Of a stretch of 64,000 bases of DNA, positions 27,557 to 37,997 are shown piece after piece. The stretch comes from Thiomargarita sp. (GTDB lineage Bacteria > Pseudomonadota > Gammaproteobacteria > Beggiatoales > Beggiatoaceae). The DNA lies in NCBI GenBank assembly GCA_020721005.1, contig DYNP01000013.1, forward strand, positions 41,465-105,464, in the 5' to 3' direction. A model generated the notes under the pieces. That model searched no databases. It was not told the origin of the DNA and saw only the letters and a program-made list of their open reading frames with translations. The translations under genes and the position numbers were made by a program. Every line of letters starts with the position of its first letter. Within the stretch, counting starts at the first letter, position 1.

Positions 27557-28119
27557 AATCCTTTCACCGCATAAATTCCTGCAACATGCCGCAGTTGTTC
27601 TTGATAATCCATACCAAAGCCAAACACATAACGATCTGGGACTTTAAGTCCAGTAAAATCGGCATGGGCCAAACCTTGGCGCCGATCATGTTGTTTTTCA
27701 ACCAAAACTGCAGTTAACACCGCTTTTGCTTCCATTTTTTTGCAATAGTCCACAATGGCTTGCAAAGTAAATCCTTCATCCAAAATATCGTCAATAATGA
27801 GAACTGTGCGACCTTTTATGTCTGCATTAGGATATTTGAGCCAGTGCAAGTCATTGCCCTGAGTCGCTCCCCGGTAACGAGTGGCATGAATATAATCCAA
27901 TTCCAAAGGAAAATTTAACCGCGGCAACAATTGGCCAGTGGGCACTAAGCCACCCAACATCACACTCAAACAAACAGGATGTTGATTATACAAGGCTTCA
28001 TAGATCGAGACTGCCATTTGGTCTATGGCCTGATTAACTTCAGTCTCAGTATACAATATATCCGCTTTAGCCAATACATTTTGAATGGTTTCAACATCAA
28101 TGGGACGAGTGCTGCTCAT
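27553..28119 (-). CDS. hypoxanthine-guanine phosphoribosyltransferase
   Basis: 188 residues from the ATG at 28119, chosen because GAAGGAAG precedes it and the upstream extension is not family-like. The PRPP-binding motif is VLIIDDILDEGFTL (about 106-119); VMLGGLVPTGQLL provides the dipeptide loop. Converts hypoxanthine or guanine to IMP or GMP. In an operon with the methylthioinosine phosphorylase, whose product hypoxanthine would be its substrate, which makes a coherent salvage pathway. Confidence 0.9.
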   Translation of the reverse strand: MSSTRPIDVETIQNVLAKADILYTETEVNQAIDQMAVSIYEALYNQHPVCLSVMLGGLVPTGQLLPRLNFPLELDYIHATRYRGATQGNDLHWLKYPNADIKGRTVLIIDDILDEGFTLQAIVDYCKKMEAKAVLTAVLVEKQHDRRQGLAHADFTGLKVPDRYVFGFGMDYQEQLRHVAGIYAVKGL

Positions 28120-28257
28120 GCAACTTCCTTCACTTTTAAAAATATTAATTGCCAAATTTCCCTCTGATTTTGAGAAGAGGGAACAATGCTCTTTTTTTAC
28201 ATTGTAGGGGAACGAAATCCTAAGCAAATGGTTTAAAAATAACCATTTGTCAAAAAT

Positions 28258-28941
28258 TTATTTTTCCAATACCAATCTTCCTTCATCCAAACGAAAGATT
28301 CTATCCATTCTGCTGGCCAAAGCAGGTGCGTGAGTGACAACCACTAGACTGGTCCCAATAGATTGATTGAGTTCCAACATGCGCTCATATACTTGTTCTG
28401 CGGTCCTGGGATCCAGATTGCCAGTGGGCTCATCGGCTAATACACAGCGTGGTTGAGTCACCAGCGCGCGAGCCACAGCTGCTCGTTGACGTTCTCCACC
28501 GGACAATTCTCCTGGTTTATGGTGTAAACGTTTAGCCAGTCCCACTTTGTCCAATATGTCTTCCGAACGTTCTTTGGCCTGTCCAGTAGGAATTCCTCGA
28601 ATTAACAAAGGCATACTGACATTTTCCAAGGCTGTAAATTCGGGTAACAAGTGATGAAATTGGTAAATAAATCCCAAGTGTTGATTGCGCCAACGACCCC
28701 GTTCTGCTGCATTGAGTTGGTTCAGAGAATGGCCCATGATCCAAATTTCTCCTTCATTGGGATCGTCCAGTCCACCCAATAAATGCAACAAAGTACTTTT
28801 GCCAGAGCCGGAACTGCCAACAATGGCAACTTGTTCTCCAGTCCGAATTTCTAAGTCAATTCCCTGTAATACATTGACTGATAATCCCCCTTCGTTAAAA
28901 CGTTTGTGCAGTTGCTGACAACGTAGAATTAATTCACTCAT
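28258..28941 (-). CDS. lolD: lipoprotein-releasing system ATPase LolD
   Basis: 227 residues from the ATG at 28941; the longer ORF begins inside lolC and is not family-like. Walker [20 protein letters not shown]-loop [16 protein letters not shown], signature [15 protein letters not shown] and Walker [13 protein letters not shown]. LolD drives transfer of outer-membrane lipoproteins to LolA. It overlaps the lolC stop by 8 bp, so translation is coupled. Confidence 0.95.
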   Translation of the reverse strand: MSELILRCQQLHKRFNEGGLSVNVLQGIDLEIRTGEQVAIVGSSGSGKSTLLHLLGGLDDPNEGEIWIMGHSLNQLNAAERGRWRNQHLGFIYQFHHLLPEFTALENVSMPLLIRGIPTGQAKERSEDILDKVGLAKRLHHKPGELSGGERQRAAVARALVTQPRCVLADEPTGNLDPRTAEQVYERMLELNQSIGTSLVVVTHAPALASRMDRIFRLDEGRLVLEK

Positions 28942-30184
28942 AGCGTAATGCCTCAGCAGGTTGGGTTCGAGAAGCACGCCACGCCGGATAGATCGTAGCA
29001 ACTAAACTGAGAATGAGAGATAAGGCCGTAATTTTATAGACATCTAACCATCGCAAATCTGAGGGTAAATCACTGATATAATAGACATCTGCGGGCAGAA
29101 ATTGGATGCCCAGAAAATTTTCTATGGCGGGAATCAACACTTGAATATTGAGGGCTAAACTGATGCCTCCAATTACTCCAATGAGAGTACCTAAAGTGCC
29201 AATTAAAACGCCTTGGACCATGAAGATGCCCATGATAGTACGTGGGGTGGCGCCAAGGGTTCGTAAAATGGCGATGTCGGATTGTTTGTCAGTGACCATC
29301 ATGATCAGGGTGGAGACTATGTTAAAGGCAGCCACCGCTACGATCAGAGTTAAGATGACAAACATGACTGTTTTTTCCATGCGCACGGCTTTGAAAAAAT
29401 TGGCATGTCGATAGGTCCAATCATAGGCGTGTAAGCCCAATGGCAAGTCGCTTCGCAATTGTTGGGCAAATGATTGTGCTTTGAATAAGTCGTTTAATTT
29501 TAAGTTTAAACCGTGGACGTGACCGGACGGTAAACGTAATAATTTGGCAGCGTCTTCAACGTGTAATAATACTAAACTGCTGTCATATTCATGCATGCCC
29601 ACGCTAAAAATGCCTTGCACAGTCATTTGTTTCATGCGAGGCAATAAGCCAACGGGAGTGACTGAGGATTGAGGCACCACGACAGCCACTTTATCTCCGA
29701 GGTCAACTCCCAAGGATCGGGCTAATTCATTCCCTAAAATAATTCCAAATTCCCCTGTTTTTAAATTGTCCAGATTGCCCGCGACCAGTTTGCTTTGCAC
29801 TTGAGAAATTTGGGGTTCCAAAATAGGATCAATGCCTTGCAGCAGACTTCCCTGGACAGATTTGCCATGAGTCAGCATGGCTTGCCCCTGAATAAAGGGG
29901 GCGATGCCAATGATTTCAGGGTATGAGGACAAGTTGTGCTTGAGGGTTTGCCAATTGCCCCAGCTGTTATCCATGGTTGAAATCACAACATGGGCAGTCA
30001 TGCCCAACATGCGGGAACGCAATTCTTTTTCAAAGCCATTCATAACTGAAAGTACCGTGATCAGGGCGGTCACTCCCAGAGCAATTCCCAAGATAGATGT
30101 CAATGATATGAAGGAGATAAAGTGATTACGTCTTTTGGCTCGGGTGTAGCGAAAGCCAATAAATAAGGGTAACGGTTTAAACAT
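28934..30184 (-). CDS. lolC: lipoprotein-releasing system permease LolC/LolE
   Basis: 416 residues, full length. N-terminal transmembrane helix with [23 protein letters not shown], the family hallmark, a large periplasmic domain (about 45-270) and three C-terminal helices in the FtsX/MacB pattern, with [29 protein letters not shown] as the coupling-helix region. A single LolC/E gene is seen, so a homodimeric permease (LolF-like arrangement) or a second gene elsewhere is possible. Confidence 0.93.
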   Translation of the reverse strand: MFKPLPLFIGFRYTRAKRRNHFISFISLTSILGIALGVTALITVLSVMNGFEKELRSRMLGMTAHVVISTMDNSWGNWQTLKHNLSSYPEIIGIAPFIQGQAMLTHGKSVQGSLLQGIDPILEPQISQVQSKLVAGNLDNLKTGEFGIILGNELARSLGVDLGDKVAVVVPQSSVTPVGLLPRMKQMTVQGIFSVGMHEYDSSLVLLHVEDAAKLLRLPSGHVHGLNLKLNDLFKAQSFAQQLRSDLPLGLHAYDWTYRHANFFKAVRMEKTVMFVILTLIVAVAAFNIVSTLIMMVTDKQSDIAILRTLGATPRTIMGIFMVQGVLIGTLGTLIGVIGGISLALNIQVLIPAIENFLGIQFLPADVYYISDLPSDLRWLDVYKITALSLILSLVATIYPAWRASRTQPAEALRYE

Positions 30185-30297
30185 AAGTTGAGATCGCAGG
30201 TTTTAGGTTGGGAGGGAATAAGTCAGTTTCTTTGGCATAGCAGTTATCTCAGTCAGATTGGCATCTAAATAGTCATTGATTAGTAGAGGTTTGGGAA

Positions 30298-32325
30298 CTA
30301 GGGTTTATCTCTGGCAGTTTGGTCTTCAATTTGATAGGGAATGGCTCCATTCATCACGGCAATCATATTAAAACCATTATTGAGCACCAAAGAGGCCGGC
30401 AATCCAAAAAATCCCAACAGGGCCCCGGCAATACATATCGTATTGGGAACTGCAATAAACATGAAACTGCGTTGAACATTGCGTTGTAAGGCTTCAGAGA
30501 CTCCAAATAGAAAGTCAAATTTTTCGAGATTCCCATCCATAAATACTACATCCGCTACATCGACGGCAACGGTTGAAGCGCCTTGTAAAGATACGCTGAT
30601 ATCGGCATAGGACAGGGCTGCTGAATCATTGATTCCGTCGCCAACCATCATAACTTTTTTACCTTCTTTTTGGAGCAATTTCACATAGTTGGCTTTTTCA
30701 TGGGGCAAAACTCCAGCAAAATAACGATCCATGCCCAGTTGATTGGCCAATTGGCTGGTGGGCGCTTCATGGTCACCAGAAATTAAGACAATTTCTTTAA
30801 TTCCTCGTTGTCGAATGTGAGAAATGACTCGGATCGCTTCTTTGCGAATGGTTGTTTTCAGTTCAATCATTCCAGCGACTTGTTGGTTGATGGCGGTGAG
30901 AATAGCGGTATTGCCGCGGCTGCGACTTTCTTGTAAGTGGGCTTGAATAATTGGGGGAATGACAATGCCTTCTCGTTCCATGTAGTAGCTACTGCCCACT
31001 TTTACCAGATCATGGTGCACCATCACTTCAATGCCAAAGCCCACATAGTATTTTGATTCATCATGTGGTGGCAGTGTCAATTCCCGTTGCTTGGCACATT
31101 CTAAAATGGCATTGGCAATTGGGTGAGTGAATTTTTGTTCAGCAATTGCAGTGTATAACAGAATTTGCTCTTCAGAATATTGGGAATCGCTGGAAATAAT
31201 CTGAGCAATAGTGGGCACTTCATGGGTCAAAGTCCCCGTTTTGTCAAACAGGACAACATCAATATCTTTCAGGATTTCAAATACTTTGCTGTCTTTGATC
31301 AGGACTCCATTTTTGGCAGCGACTCCCAAGGAAGTGAGTAAAGCGGTTGGGGCAGCTACTCGGATACCAGTCCCAAAGTCGGCATTGATAATGGCCAACA
31401 GAGCAGCGGGACCTGTGGTCAAATAGCCTAAGGCACCTAAGGACAAGGTGGGCACTACCATGCGGTCAGCTAATTTTTCGCCAACGGATTGTAATTCTAC
31501 TTTAAATTCCGAGGCTTCATGAATAATGTGAATGATTTTAGAGGCTAAGGTATGTTCCCCAGTTTCTTGAACTTCCACTTGAATTTTGCCGGCTACCAAT
31601 ACGGTGGTGGCAAAGACTTTGTCCCCTTCTCGTTTTTCGGCTGGAGCAGATTCTCCAGTCAAACTGTGTTGGTCAATCATAGCTTCTCCATGCACCACGG
31701 TCCCATCTATCGGAATTTGTTCTCCAGTGGTGACCACGATGATATCTCCTTTTTGTAAGTCTTTGACTGCAACTTGAATTTCTTGTCCATTGACGAGTAA
31801 CCAAGCATGGCGGCCTTGTTCCCCAAAGATGTTAGTAATGTATTGTTGGGAACGGCGTCGAGATTTTTCAAGGAGTAGATCAGCCAGGTCGAGAACCCAA
31901 ACCATGAAAGCGGCCACACCAATTTGACCAAAGAGAATGCACAGGAAAATGACACTGGCATCAAGAATGTCGACTCGGATGCGTTTCTCTTTGAAGACAG
32001 CAGTCAAGGCGTCGCGAAATATGTGGGCAGAAAGGTAACCAATCAGCAATAGACTGGCTGGTAAAAGGAGGGGAAATTGGGTTTGGGCAATAACGGCGAG
32101 TCCCATTACCCCAGTGCTCAATACCAGAGAGGGCTGTTTTGGTGCTTTTGGGTTAACTTCTTCAATAGTTACAGGAAGTTGGACTGAATGGGGAGGAGCA
32201 ATTGTGGAGGGTTTAGTTCCAGAAAGGGCTTTTTTGTGGCGTTTAAGGTGTTTTAATTTTGACCAGTTGATGTTGCCGGCCGCAATGCCAGTGGTCATGA
32301 GTACAATGCCGATCAGATGGATCAT
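30298..32325 (-). CDS. P1B-like heavy-metal P-type ATPase with unusual membrane motif
   Basis: 675 residues from the ATG at 32325, 15 bp after the preceding stop and with GGGA upstream; in-frame starts at 32370 (ATG) and 32376 (GTG) would overlap the symporter gene. Conserved P-type parts: actuator TGES, phosphorylation site DKTGTLT (about 362), HP-type SHPIANA-like sequence THPIANAIL, and MVGDGINDSAAL. No N-terminal HMA CxxC domain exists, and the usual CPC in the conserved membrane helix is replaced by DFGTGIRVAAPTALL, with no Cys. The transported ion is therefore uncertain. The N-terminal about 75 residues are basic and proline-rich. Confidence 0.88.
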   Translation of the reverse strand: MIHLIGIVLMTTGIAAGNINWSKLKHLKRHKKALSGTKPSTIAPPHSVQLPVTIEEVNPKAPKQPSLVLSTGVMGLAVIAQTQFPLLLPASLLLIGYLSAHIFRDALTAVFKEKRIRVDILDASVIFLCILFGQIGVAAFMVWVLDLADLLLEKSRRRSQQYITNIFGEQGRHAWLLVNGQEIQVAVKDLQKGDIIVVTTGEQIPIDGTVVHGEAMIDQHSLTGESAPAEKREGDKVFATTVLVAGKIQVEVQETGEHTLASKIIHIIHEASEFKVELQSVGEKLADRMVVPTLSLGALGYLTTGPAALLAIINADFGTGIRVAAPTALLTSLGVAAKNGVLIKDSKVFEILKDIDVVLFDKTGTLTHEVPTIAQIISSDSQYSEEQILLYTAIAEQKFTHPIANAILECAKQRELTLPPHDESKYYVGFGIEVMVHHDLVKVGSSYYMEREGIVIPPIIQAHLQESRSRGNTAILTAINQQVAGMIELKTTIRKEAIRVISHIRQRGIKEIVLISGDHEAPTSQLANQLGMDRYFAGVLPHEKANYVKLLQKEGKKVMMVGDGINDSAALSYADISVSLQGASTVAVDVADVVFMDGNLEKFDFLFGVSEALQRNVQRSFMFIAVPNTICIAGALLGFFGLPASLVLNNGFNMIAVMNGAIPYQIEDQTARDKP

Positions 32326-32339
32326 GAGTTTTTCCCAGT

Positions 32340-33617
32340 TTAATAGTTTTTGTTGAGAATAATCGCACATAAGCACTCATCCGTGGAGTTGGAGGCGGTG
32401 CGAAATGAGTCTGGTAAACCGATTTGTAACCCAATGTATAGGCTGAGAAATATGGGCGTGAGTTCTGGAGAAACGCCAATGCAAATTGCCATGGGACCTC
32501 CAAATAGTAACAGTTCACCAGGAATTCCAGGTACTCCATAGCCAATCAAAAATACTATGGGAATGCTGAGTAATAGTTGTAAAAAGGATAATGGGATGCC
32601 TAAAATGGCAGCCACAATGCCAGTCATCAAAAATACGTTGATGATGGTGCCATTGATGTTTAGGAAAGAGCCGGTCCCAACTACAAATTGTCGAACTTCA
32701 TCGGGAATGTCTGGGCAAAATTTTTTGACCATGCGAAGGTTTAAGGGGGTTGCTAAGGCTTCGGATGAAGTGGCCCACAGCAAGGGGTAAACTTTGATTA
32801 AATAGTCGAAAAAGTAGCTTTTAAGGGAAAAGGAGGGCATTTTTAGTTTGGCCAGTCCGATCAGGGCAAGGTGCCAACAGGCACAGGCTATTCCGGTCAG
32901 CAGAGCGCCGATGATGTAGATAAGTAACATGCCGGTGGAGTCACTGGGATCCAGTGCTAAGCCCAAGAGGTGGACTGTGTCAAAAGAGAGGGTTGCCAAT
33001 TCTGGTCCGATTGTTTGTTGAATTACTTCAGGTAAAATAGTGACATAAGCACCTACTGCCAGCATGATAAGAGGGACCAGGGGCACAATGAAAGCGCCCA
33101 GGTATTCAATTACGTCGATTCCATGAGCGAGGAAATGGGTCAGGCGTTTAAAACGCAGTGCGATGATGATTGTGATCAGGGAGGCGTAAACAGCGTAAAA
33201 ATAGATGTTGTGGGTGAGCATCCAAATTAGGGAGTAAAAGGCGTCTGTAAGTGCTTGGTAAAAGTCAGCAGAGCCAGTTTGGAAGGGAAGATCGAAGACT
33301 ACAGTGGTAAAAATAATGGCGTAAAAACAGGCGAGTAGACGAGCGTTTGCAAACCAGAGAATGGTGTAGGTTGCAAATCGTTTGCCACGGTTTTCATCCG
33401 CCAGCAGTTTGAGTAAGGTTGGCGTGAGAATGAGGTAAATTGCTATTGGAGCAATGTAGGTGTAACTGTCAATAAAAGCAGTGACAAATTGGTTGATGGA
33501 GTAAGCAAAGGGGGTGGAATGGCTTGCGATGAGAATTCCGAGTACAAAAGATAATAGGGATAACCAAGGTAAATTATACTCTAATAGAGTTAATAAACGT
33601 TTGAAGAATGTTGCCAT
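32340..33617 (-). CDS. cation:dicarboxylate/amino-acid symporter (DAACS family)
   Basis: 425 residues with about eight hydrophobic helices and two re-entrant-loop signatures in the C-terminal half: ATSSEALATPLNLR (HP1), GSFLNINGTIINVFL (the NMDGT region, here NINGT), GVPGIPGELLLFGG (HP2), and LPDSFRTASNSTDECL (TM8 binding residues). The layout is that of GltPh-type transporters for glutamate, aspartate or C4-dicarboxylates. The changes from M to I in NMDGT and S-S to S-S-E in HP1 make the substrate uncertain. It lies 54 bp downstream of a sensor kinase gene and just upstream of the P-type ATPase. Confidence 0.85.
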   Translation of the reverse strand: MATFFKRLLTLLEYNLPWLSLLSFVLGILIASHSTPFAYSINQFVTAFIDSYTYIAPIAIYLILTPTLLKLLADENRGKRFATYTILWFANARLLACFYAIIFTTVVFDLPFQTGSADFYQALTDAFYSLIWMLTHNIYFYAVYASLITIIIALRFKRLTHFLAHGIDVIEYLGAFIVPLVPLIMLAVGAYVTILPEVIQQTIGPELATLSFDTVHLLGLALDPSDSTGMLLIYIIGALLTGIACACWHLALIGLAKLKMPSFSLKSYFFDYLIKVYPLLWATSSEALATPLNLRMVKKFCPDIPDEVRQFVVGTGSFLNINGTIINVFLMTGIVAAILGIPLSFLQLLLSIPIVFLIGYGVPGIPGELLLFGGPMAICIGVSPELTPIFLSLYIGLQIGLPDSFRTASNSTDECLCAIILNKNY

Positions 33618-33671
33618 GTATGAAAAATAACCTTTTGATTAGCAGCGGCTAATCTCAATTTTTTTGTGATT

Positions 33672-35048
33672 CTAACTTTGCACAACTGCCGGTATTTGAA
33701 CGGTAAATGTGCTCCCCTTGCCCAACTCACTCCTAACAGTAATTTGTCCCCCCATGATTCTACAAAATTGTTCAGAAATGGTTAAGCCTAGTCCGGTCCC
33801 ACCATACTTTCTAGTAGTAGAATTATCCACTTGGGTAAAGGCTTTGAAAATATCCTGTAGTTGTTCCTGGCTGATCCCAATTCCGCTGTCAGTGACTTCA
33901 AAAATCAGGTTGTCGGCATGACGAATTGCATTTAAGATAATTTTACCGTTACGGGTGAATTTGGCAGCATTGCTCAATAAATTTTGCAGAATTTGTTTTA
34001 CTTTGGTGGCATCTGCATACATTTTTCCTATGTCTAAGGAGCAGTTGACTTCCAACTCGTTATTTTCTAACATTAATTCGATAACTATAATCACTTCTTT
34101 GACCAGCTCAGCCACATCAAATTCATTCAAATTCAGATCGATTTTTTCAGCTTCAATTCGGGAAATGTCCAATACATCACTGATAATTTCCAACAGGTGT
34201 TTGCCTGCAGTTTGAATTTTGTCCAGGTCTGGAATCATGTCTTGATAATTCATGTCTTCAGCATCTTCTTTGAGAATGTCTGCATAGCCAATAATGGCAT
34301 TCAGGGGCGTTCTCAATTCATGACTCATATTGGCCAAAAAGGTACTTTTAGCCCGATTGGCCATTTCAGCTACCTTTTTGGCTTGCTCAGCAGATTCTTT
34401 GGCTTGTCTCAAGGCAGTCTCAGCCTTTTTTTGATCGGTGATATCAGCTACATTGGTCCAAATCAGTCGTTCCCCTTTATGGTCAATAATGAGTCCAGAT
34501 AACATGACTGGCACTAAATATCCTCTTTTGTGGATATATTCTTTTTCATAGGGACCATATCTTCCAGTAACTTCTAGTTTTCGAAACTGACCTTCATCAA
34601 AAGAAGAATATTTTTTGGGAGTAAATCCCCAAAAATTGAGTTTTAAAACTTCTTCTTCAGAATAACCTAGCATTTGAGCATAAGCAGGATTCACTTCAAT
34701 CAAAGTGCCATCGAAGCGACTTAGCACGAGTCCTATCAATGACTCCTTAATAAGAGTCCGATAGTATTCCTCATTTTCTCGCAGTGCATTTTCTATGCGT
34801 TGCTTATCCTGAATTTCTTGTTCTAAAAGAAGATTTTTTTCGGCCAGTTCCTGAGTGCGGAGGGCTACCCGACTTTCTAACAGATTGTGAGCTTCTACTA
34901 ACTGGTTTTCGAAAACATCAGCATGTTCTGTAATGGTTTCTAAAGACATTTCTAACTGCTGTTTTTCTCTGGATAATTCAGTTACTTGCTGACGCAAAGT
35001 TTTTAATTCTGCGAGGAGTTGTTCCTCGGAAAATTGTTCTTCCTGCAT
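33672..35048 (-). CDS. PAS-domain sensor histidine kinase
   Basis: 458 residues, no membrane helix. N-terminal coiled coil (about 1-90), one PAS domain (about 92-210, YYRTLIKESLIGLVLSRFDG), a second coiled segment, HisKA with the phospho-acceptor in MSHELRTPLNA (about 235-245), and HATPase with NLLSNAAKF, DSGIGIS and GGTGLGL. No receiver domain. Its coiled-coil N-terminus resembles that of the 730-residue kinase at 37998, so the two are paralogues. Placed after the SiaC-like gene in the same direction; likely part of the same signalling output. Confidence 0.9.
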   Translation of the reverse strand: MQEEQFSEEQLLAELKTLRQQVTELSREKQQLEMSLETITEHADVFENQLVEAHNLLESRVALRTQELAEKNLLLEQEIQDKQRIENALRENEEYYRTLIKESLIGLVLSRFDGTLIEVNPAYAQMLGYSEEEVLKLNFWGFTPKKYSSFDEGQFRKLEVTGRYGPYEKEYIHKRGYLVPVMLSGLIIDHKGERLIWTNVADITDQKKAETALRQAKESAEQAKKVAEMANRAKSTFLANMSHELRTPLNAIIGYADILKEDAEDMNYQDMIPDLDKIQTAGKHLLEIISDVLDISRIEAEKIDLNLNEFDVAELVKEVIIVIELMLENNELEVNCSLDIGKMYADATKVKQILQNLLSNAAKFTRNGKIILNAIRHADNLIFEVTDSGIGISQEQLQDIFKAFTQVDNSTTRKYGGTGLGLTISEQFCRIMGGQITVRSELGKGSTFTVQIPAVVQS

Positions 35049-35120
35049 GACAATATCTCTACAGTATTTTAATTACATCTAATAGGTCATTCCCAATTGC
35101 TTCCATTTTGTCGTTTCTGA

Positions 35121-35480
35121 TCATTCTAGTTGAGTAATCAGGGAAGGCATTAAACGCTTTAAATTTTTTAACAGCTTTTCATGCCATGCCACACTTTTAT
35201 AGGCTACCAACACCACTTCTAGTGCCTCAATATCAGATACATGAATGATGAATTTGGTCATCATATTGATTCCGGAGCTGTTCAAAAATTTAAGGTTCCT
35301 TAAATCAACCGTCAATTTTTTGGATTGTTGTTCGGATTTGGCTGCTTGTTTAAAAAGTTGTAAAATGGGATCATATTCTTGTGAACCATTGAGCAACAAA
35401 GCCCCTTCACATCGAACCGCAGACATGTTAGGATGATAGGCAATGTAATACTTTTCTGTTTTGATCTCGACAGATTCCAT
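35121..35480 (-). CDS. STAS/SiaC-like regulatory protein (slr1659 type)
   Basis: 119 residues from the ATG at 35480, chosen because GAGAGG lies 8 nt upstream; a longer frame exists but lacks one. LTVDLRNLKFLNSSGINMMTKFII is the STAS-like segment in which a Ser (FLNSSG) would be the phosphorylation target. Known SiaC/slr1659 proteins are switched by a SiaB-type kinase and a SiaA-type phosphatase and then bind a partner, often a diguanylate cyclase. The neighbours supply both antagonists; the target here is unknown. Confidence 0.8.
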   Translation of the reverse strand: MESVEIKTEKYYIAYHPNMSAVRCEGALLLNGSQEYDPILQLFKQAAKSEQQSKKLTVDLRNLKFLNSSGINMMTKFIIHVSDIEALEVVLVAYKSVAWHEKLLKNLKRLMPSLITQLE

Positions 35481-35612
35481 CAAAATACCTCTCTTGGTGA
35501 AAAGAAAAGCCTTGGGTAACAAAATATCATTTCAAAATGAACAGGTGGCATCTAAAGCAGTGAATTTTGGCAGATTGCTGGATCTTGGTGATCCCGGTGG
35601 GCAAACTCTGTT

Positions 35613-36203
35613 TCAAAGTGGTAAACATACTGTAGTGCTGACTGTCATGATTAAAGGGTTGTTGGGATGAGGTTGAAATTTCCAACCCAGCTTGGCAGAA
35701 TAGTCACAGATCATGCTGAGCAATCCCAGCCTTGATGGAGTGTCAGTGTCTCCTTTGGCATTGTTCCGCATGGATTCTAGATAGAGTTTTTCTGGATCTT
35801 CGTCGAGCATTTTTTGGATGAATGTTTGAAATGATGCCACTTGGTTAATATTAATGCCATTTTCAACGTAAAATATCAGTTTTTCACTGGCTAGGGAGAA
35901 GATGATCTTGGCAGAAAAGGAGGCGGTCTCATCTTGAAATTTCATGGCATTTTCTAACAGTTCATTGGCTATATACTTAACAGCATTGCAGAGATTTTCT
36001 ACTGCAATCTGATCTTCCACTTCTCCAGCTTGTTCTTGCCGACTGACAAAAAAATTTTTAAAGTATTCTGCAATGAAATCTGCAGAAATCCCATTGTTTT
36101 CCCAACGTTTTTTAAGTGGTAGAGAACTTGGAGAAAACGCAATTGTCAAATATTCTTCTGGTTCTTCTAACTGTTCAATAAAGTCCCCAAATACTTGTGT
36201 CAT
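35613..36203 (-). CDS. SiaB-like ATP-binding regulator (slr1658 type), copy 1
   Basis: 196 residues. N-terminal AFSPSSLPLKKRWENNGISADFIAEYF is a family signature, followed by a GHKL-type ATP-binding fold with the N box NELLENAMKF (about 110-119) and the later RLGLLSMICDYSA. Predicted to phosphorylate or bind the STAS-like protein encoded next. It sits between the PP2C-type phosphatase and the STAS-like gene, the expected order for a partner-switch module. Confidence 0.78.
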   Translation of the reverse strand: MTQVFGDFIEQLEEPEEYLTIAFSPSSLPLKKRWENNGISADFIAEYFKNFFVSRQEQAGEVEDQIAVENLCNAVKYIANELLENAMKFQDETASFSAKIIFSLASEKLIFYVENGININQVASFQTFIQKMLDEDPEKLYLESMRNNAKGDTDTPSRLGLLSMICDYSAKLGWKFQPHPNNPLIMTVSTTVCLPL

Positions 36204-36282
36204 GGTGTATGCCTGCTAAAGTAGTTAACTATTCCTAAAATAAGGGGGGAAATAAATATGGTTTGGCGGTTTTTGTGTGTTG

Positions 36283-37914
36283 TTATTTGATCAATACTGG
36301 CTCCACAATTTGTTTTAAGATTAGCAAGGTGATGTCATCATGTTGTTTTTGATTGCCAATATGCCGACGCACGTCTTCTATAATTGCTTGTTGAATGTTT
36401 AAGGCACATTGGTCCCAATGAAGGCTGATCACATCGCATAATCTGTCAATTCCATATTGTTCATCTTCACTGTTTTGGGCTTCGGTAATGCCATCAGTGT
36501 AGAGTACTATCCCGTCTCCGATTTGCAATTCAATTGGATATTCGTCAATAAAGGGAGATATATCTAATTTGAGACCGACAATGAAACCCAGATCAATGGT
36601 GTCAACCCGTTCAATAAATCCACCCTTACGTACTATGATAACATCTTCGTGTTGTCCGGTTAAACATACTTTACCTTGTTGGTAATCTAACAGGGACAGC
36701 GTCATATGTTTGTCGGATCCCATTCGATTAATGTTATCATAGATGGCTTCATTCACGGCATTTAAAAAGGTTTTTAGGTCTTTGACATTGTAAGCCAGCA
36801 AAGTCCGGATGGCCATTTGAACCATGAGCATTAACACGCCACTCTCCAAACCGTGACCAGTGACATCTCCAATTCCACAGATAATTCTGCCGTCTTTTTG
36901 TAGTACATCATAGTAATCCCCGCCAACCTCATCTGCAGGTTCCATGAAACCTACAATATCTAAATCTTGGATGGGTTCTAATTCTTCGGGATTGGGCAAT
37001 ACCATTTTTTGAATGCGTTGTGTGATTTCCAATTCGGCCGACATTCGCAGATTTTCGGCCTTTAAACGTTGATTTAAGAGATTAATTTGTTCATTGGCTT
37101 GTCCTAAGGCAGTGTCTCGTTTCTCAATTTGACTCAACATGTTGTTGAATTCGTCTATGAGTTTGCCCAACTCATCGTCGGCAGTTTTTTGAGAACGCAG
37201 TGCATAATTTTGTTTTTCAGAAACCGCCCTCATTGTGTTGAGTAACATGTACAAAGGCGTGGTCACAATTCGTTGCAGACTGGAAGCCAGTAGTAAAATT
37301 AACAGCAGGGAAATCAGGAAGATGACCGCTGTTAATTTACTGACAATGATCAAGTTTTCATTTAAAGTTTCTAAGTCAGATTCTATAGAGATAAATCCTA
37401 AAAATTCGTTTTGAAAAACAATACCTTTAAAGATAACCAGTCGGTCTTTCAGGAAAAAAAATTGTCCCTTTAAGGATGATTCTTCAGTTATAATTTCAGC
37501 CGGTAAACCGTGTCGTTTCAAGAAGTCTTCATAAGTGGCATCCGGCCCTTTAGCAAAAAGGTCTCGTTCCCCCTTGATATAGGCAGCAACAGTCAAATTA
37601 GCTTCCTCTTTGGAAAACATGTAAGCCAACTGAATGTGTGGATCAGCACCTAAAAATTCAACATTTTCTTCCATACTTTTCCGATCATCAAATAGTAGGC
37701 CGGCGGCACTGCTGATCCCAATAACATCCGTCAATACAAAAAGGTTGGTAACCATATTTTGACGCAACATGAAGATATCTTTAACAATGAAGGCAGCAGA
37801 AGCCAATAATAACACACTGCCACTGATCAGCAAAATAATAGTAAACAGTTTATTTTTTATGGAAAGATTACGAAAAAATATGGAAAGATTACGAAAAAAA
37901 CGTATTATACTCAT
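36283..37914 (-). CDS. SpoIIE/PP2C-type phosphatase with membrane sensor (SiaA-like)
   Basis: 543 residues from the ATG at 37914 with AAGGA 7 nt upstream; an upstream extension in frame lacks a ribosome binding site. Two transmembrane helices (about 21-42 and 185-205) frame a periplasmic domain, followed by a HAMP domain (about 207-265), a coiled coil, and a PP2C domain with the metal ligands in EVGGDYYD, GIGDVTGHG, VLYTDGITEAQ and HDDITLLIL. Proposed to dephosphorylate the SiaC-like protein in response to an extracellular signal. Confidence 0.88.
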   Translation of the reverse strand: MSIIRFFRNLSIFFRNLSIKNKLFTIILLISGSVLLLASAAFIVKDIFMLRQNMVTNLFVLTDVIGISSAAGLLFDDRKSMEENVEFLGADPHIQLAYMFSKEEANLTVAAYIKGERDLFAKGPDATYEDFLKRHGLPAEIITEESSLKGQFFFLKDRLVIFKGIVFQNEFLGFISIESDLETLNENLIIVSKLTAVIFLISLLLILLLASSLQRIVTTPLYMLLNTMRAVSEKQNYALRSQKTADDELGKLIDEFNNMLSQIEKRDTALGQANEQINLLNQRLKAENLRMSAELEITQRIQKMVLPNPEELEPIQDLDIVGFMEPADEVGGDYYDVLQKDGRIICGIGDVTGHGLESGVLMLMVQMAIRTLLAYNVKDLKTFLNAVNEAIYDNINRMGSDKHMTLSLLDYQQGKVCLTGQHEDVIIVRKGGFIERVDTIDLGFIVGLKLDISPFIDEYPIELQIGDGIVLYTDGITEAQNSEDEQYGIDRLCDVISLHWDQCALNIQQAIIEDVRRHIGNQKQHDDITLLILKQIVEPVLIK

Positions 37915-37997
37915 TTTAAATTCCTTATAAAAGGTATTATCTATAACAGTCAAAAGATCAAATTGTGCGGACTCAAAACTGAATTTTTCCCTTCAGT

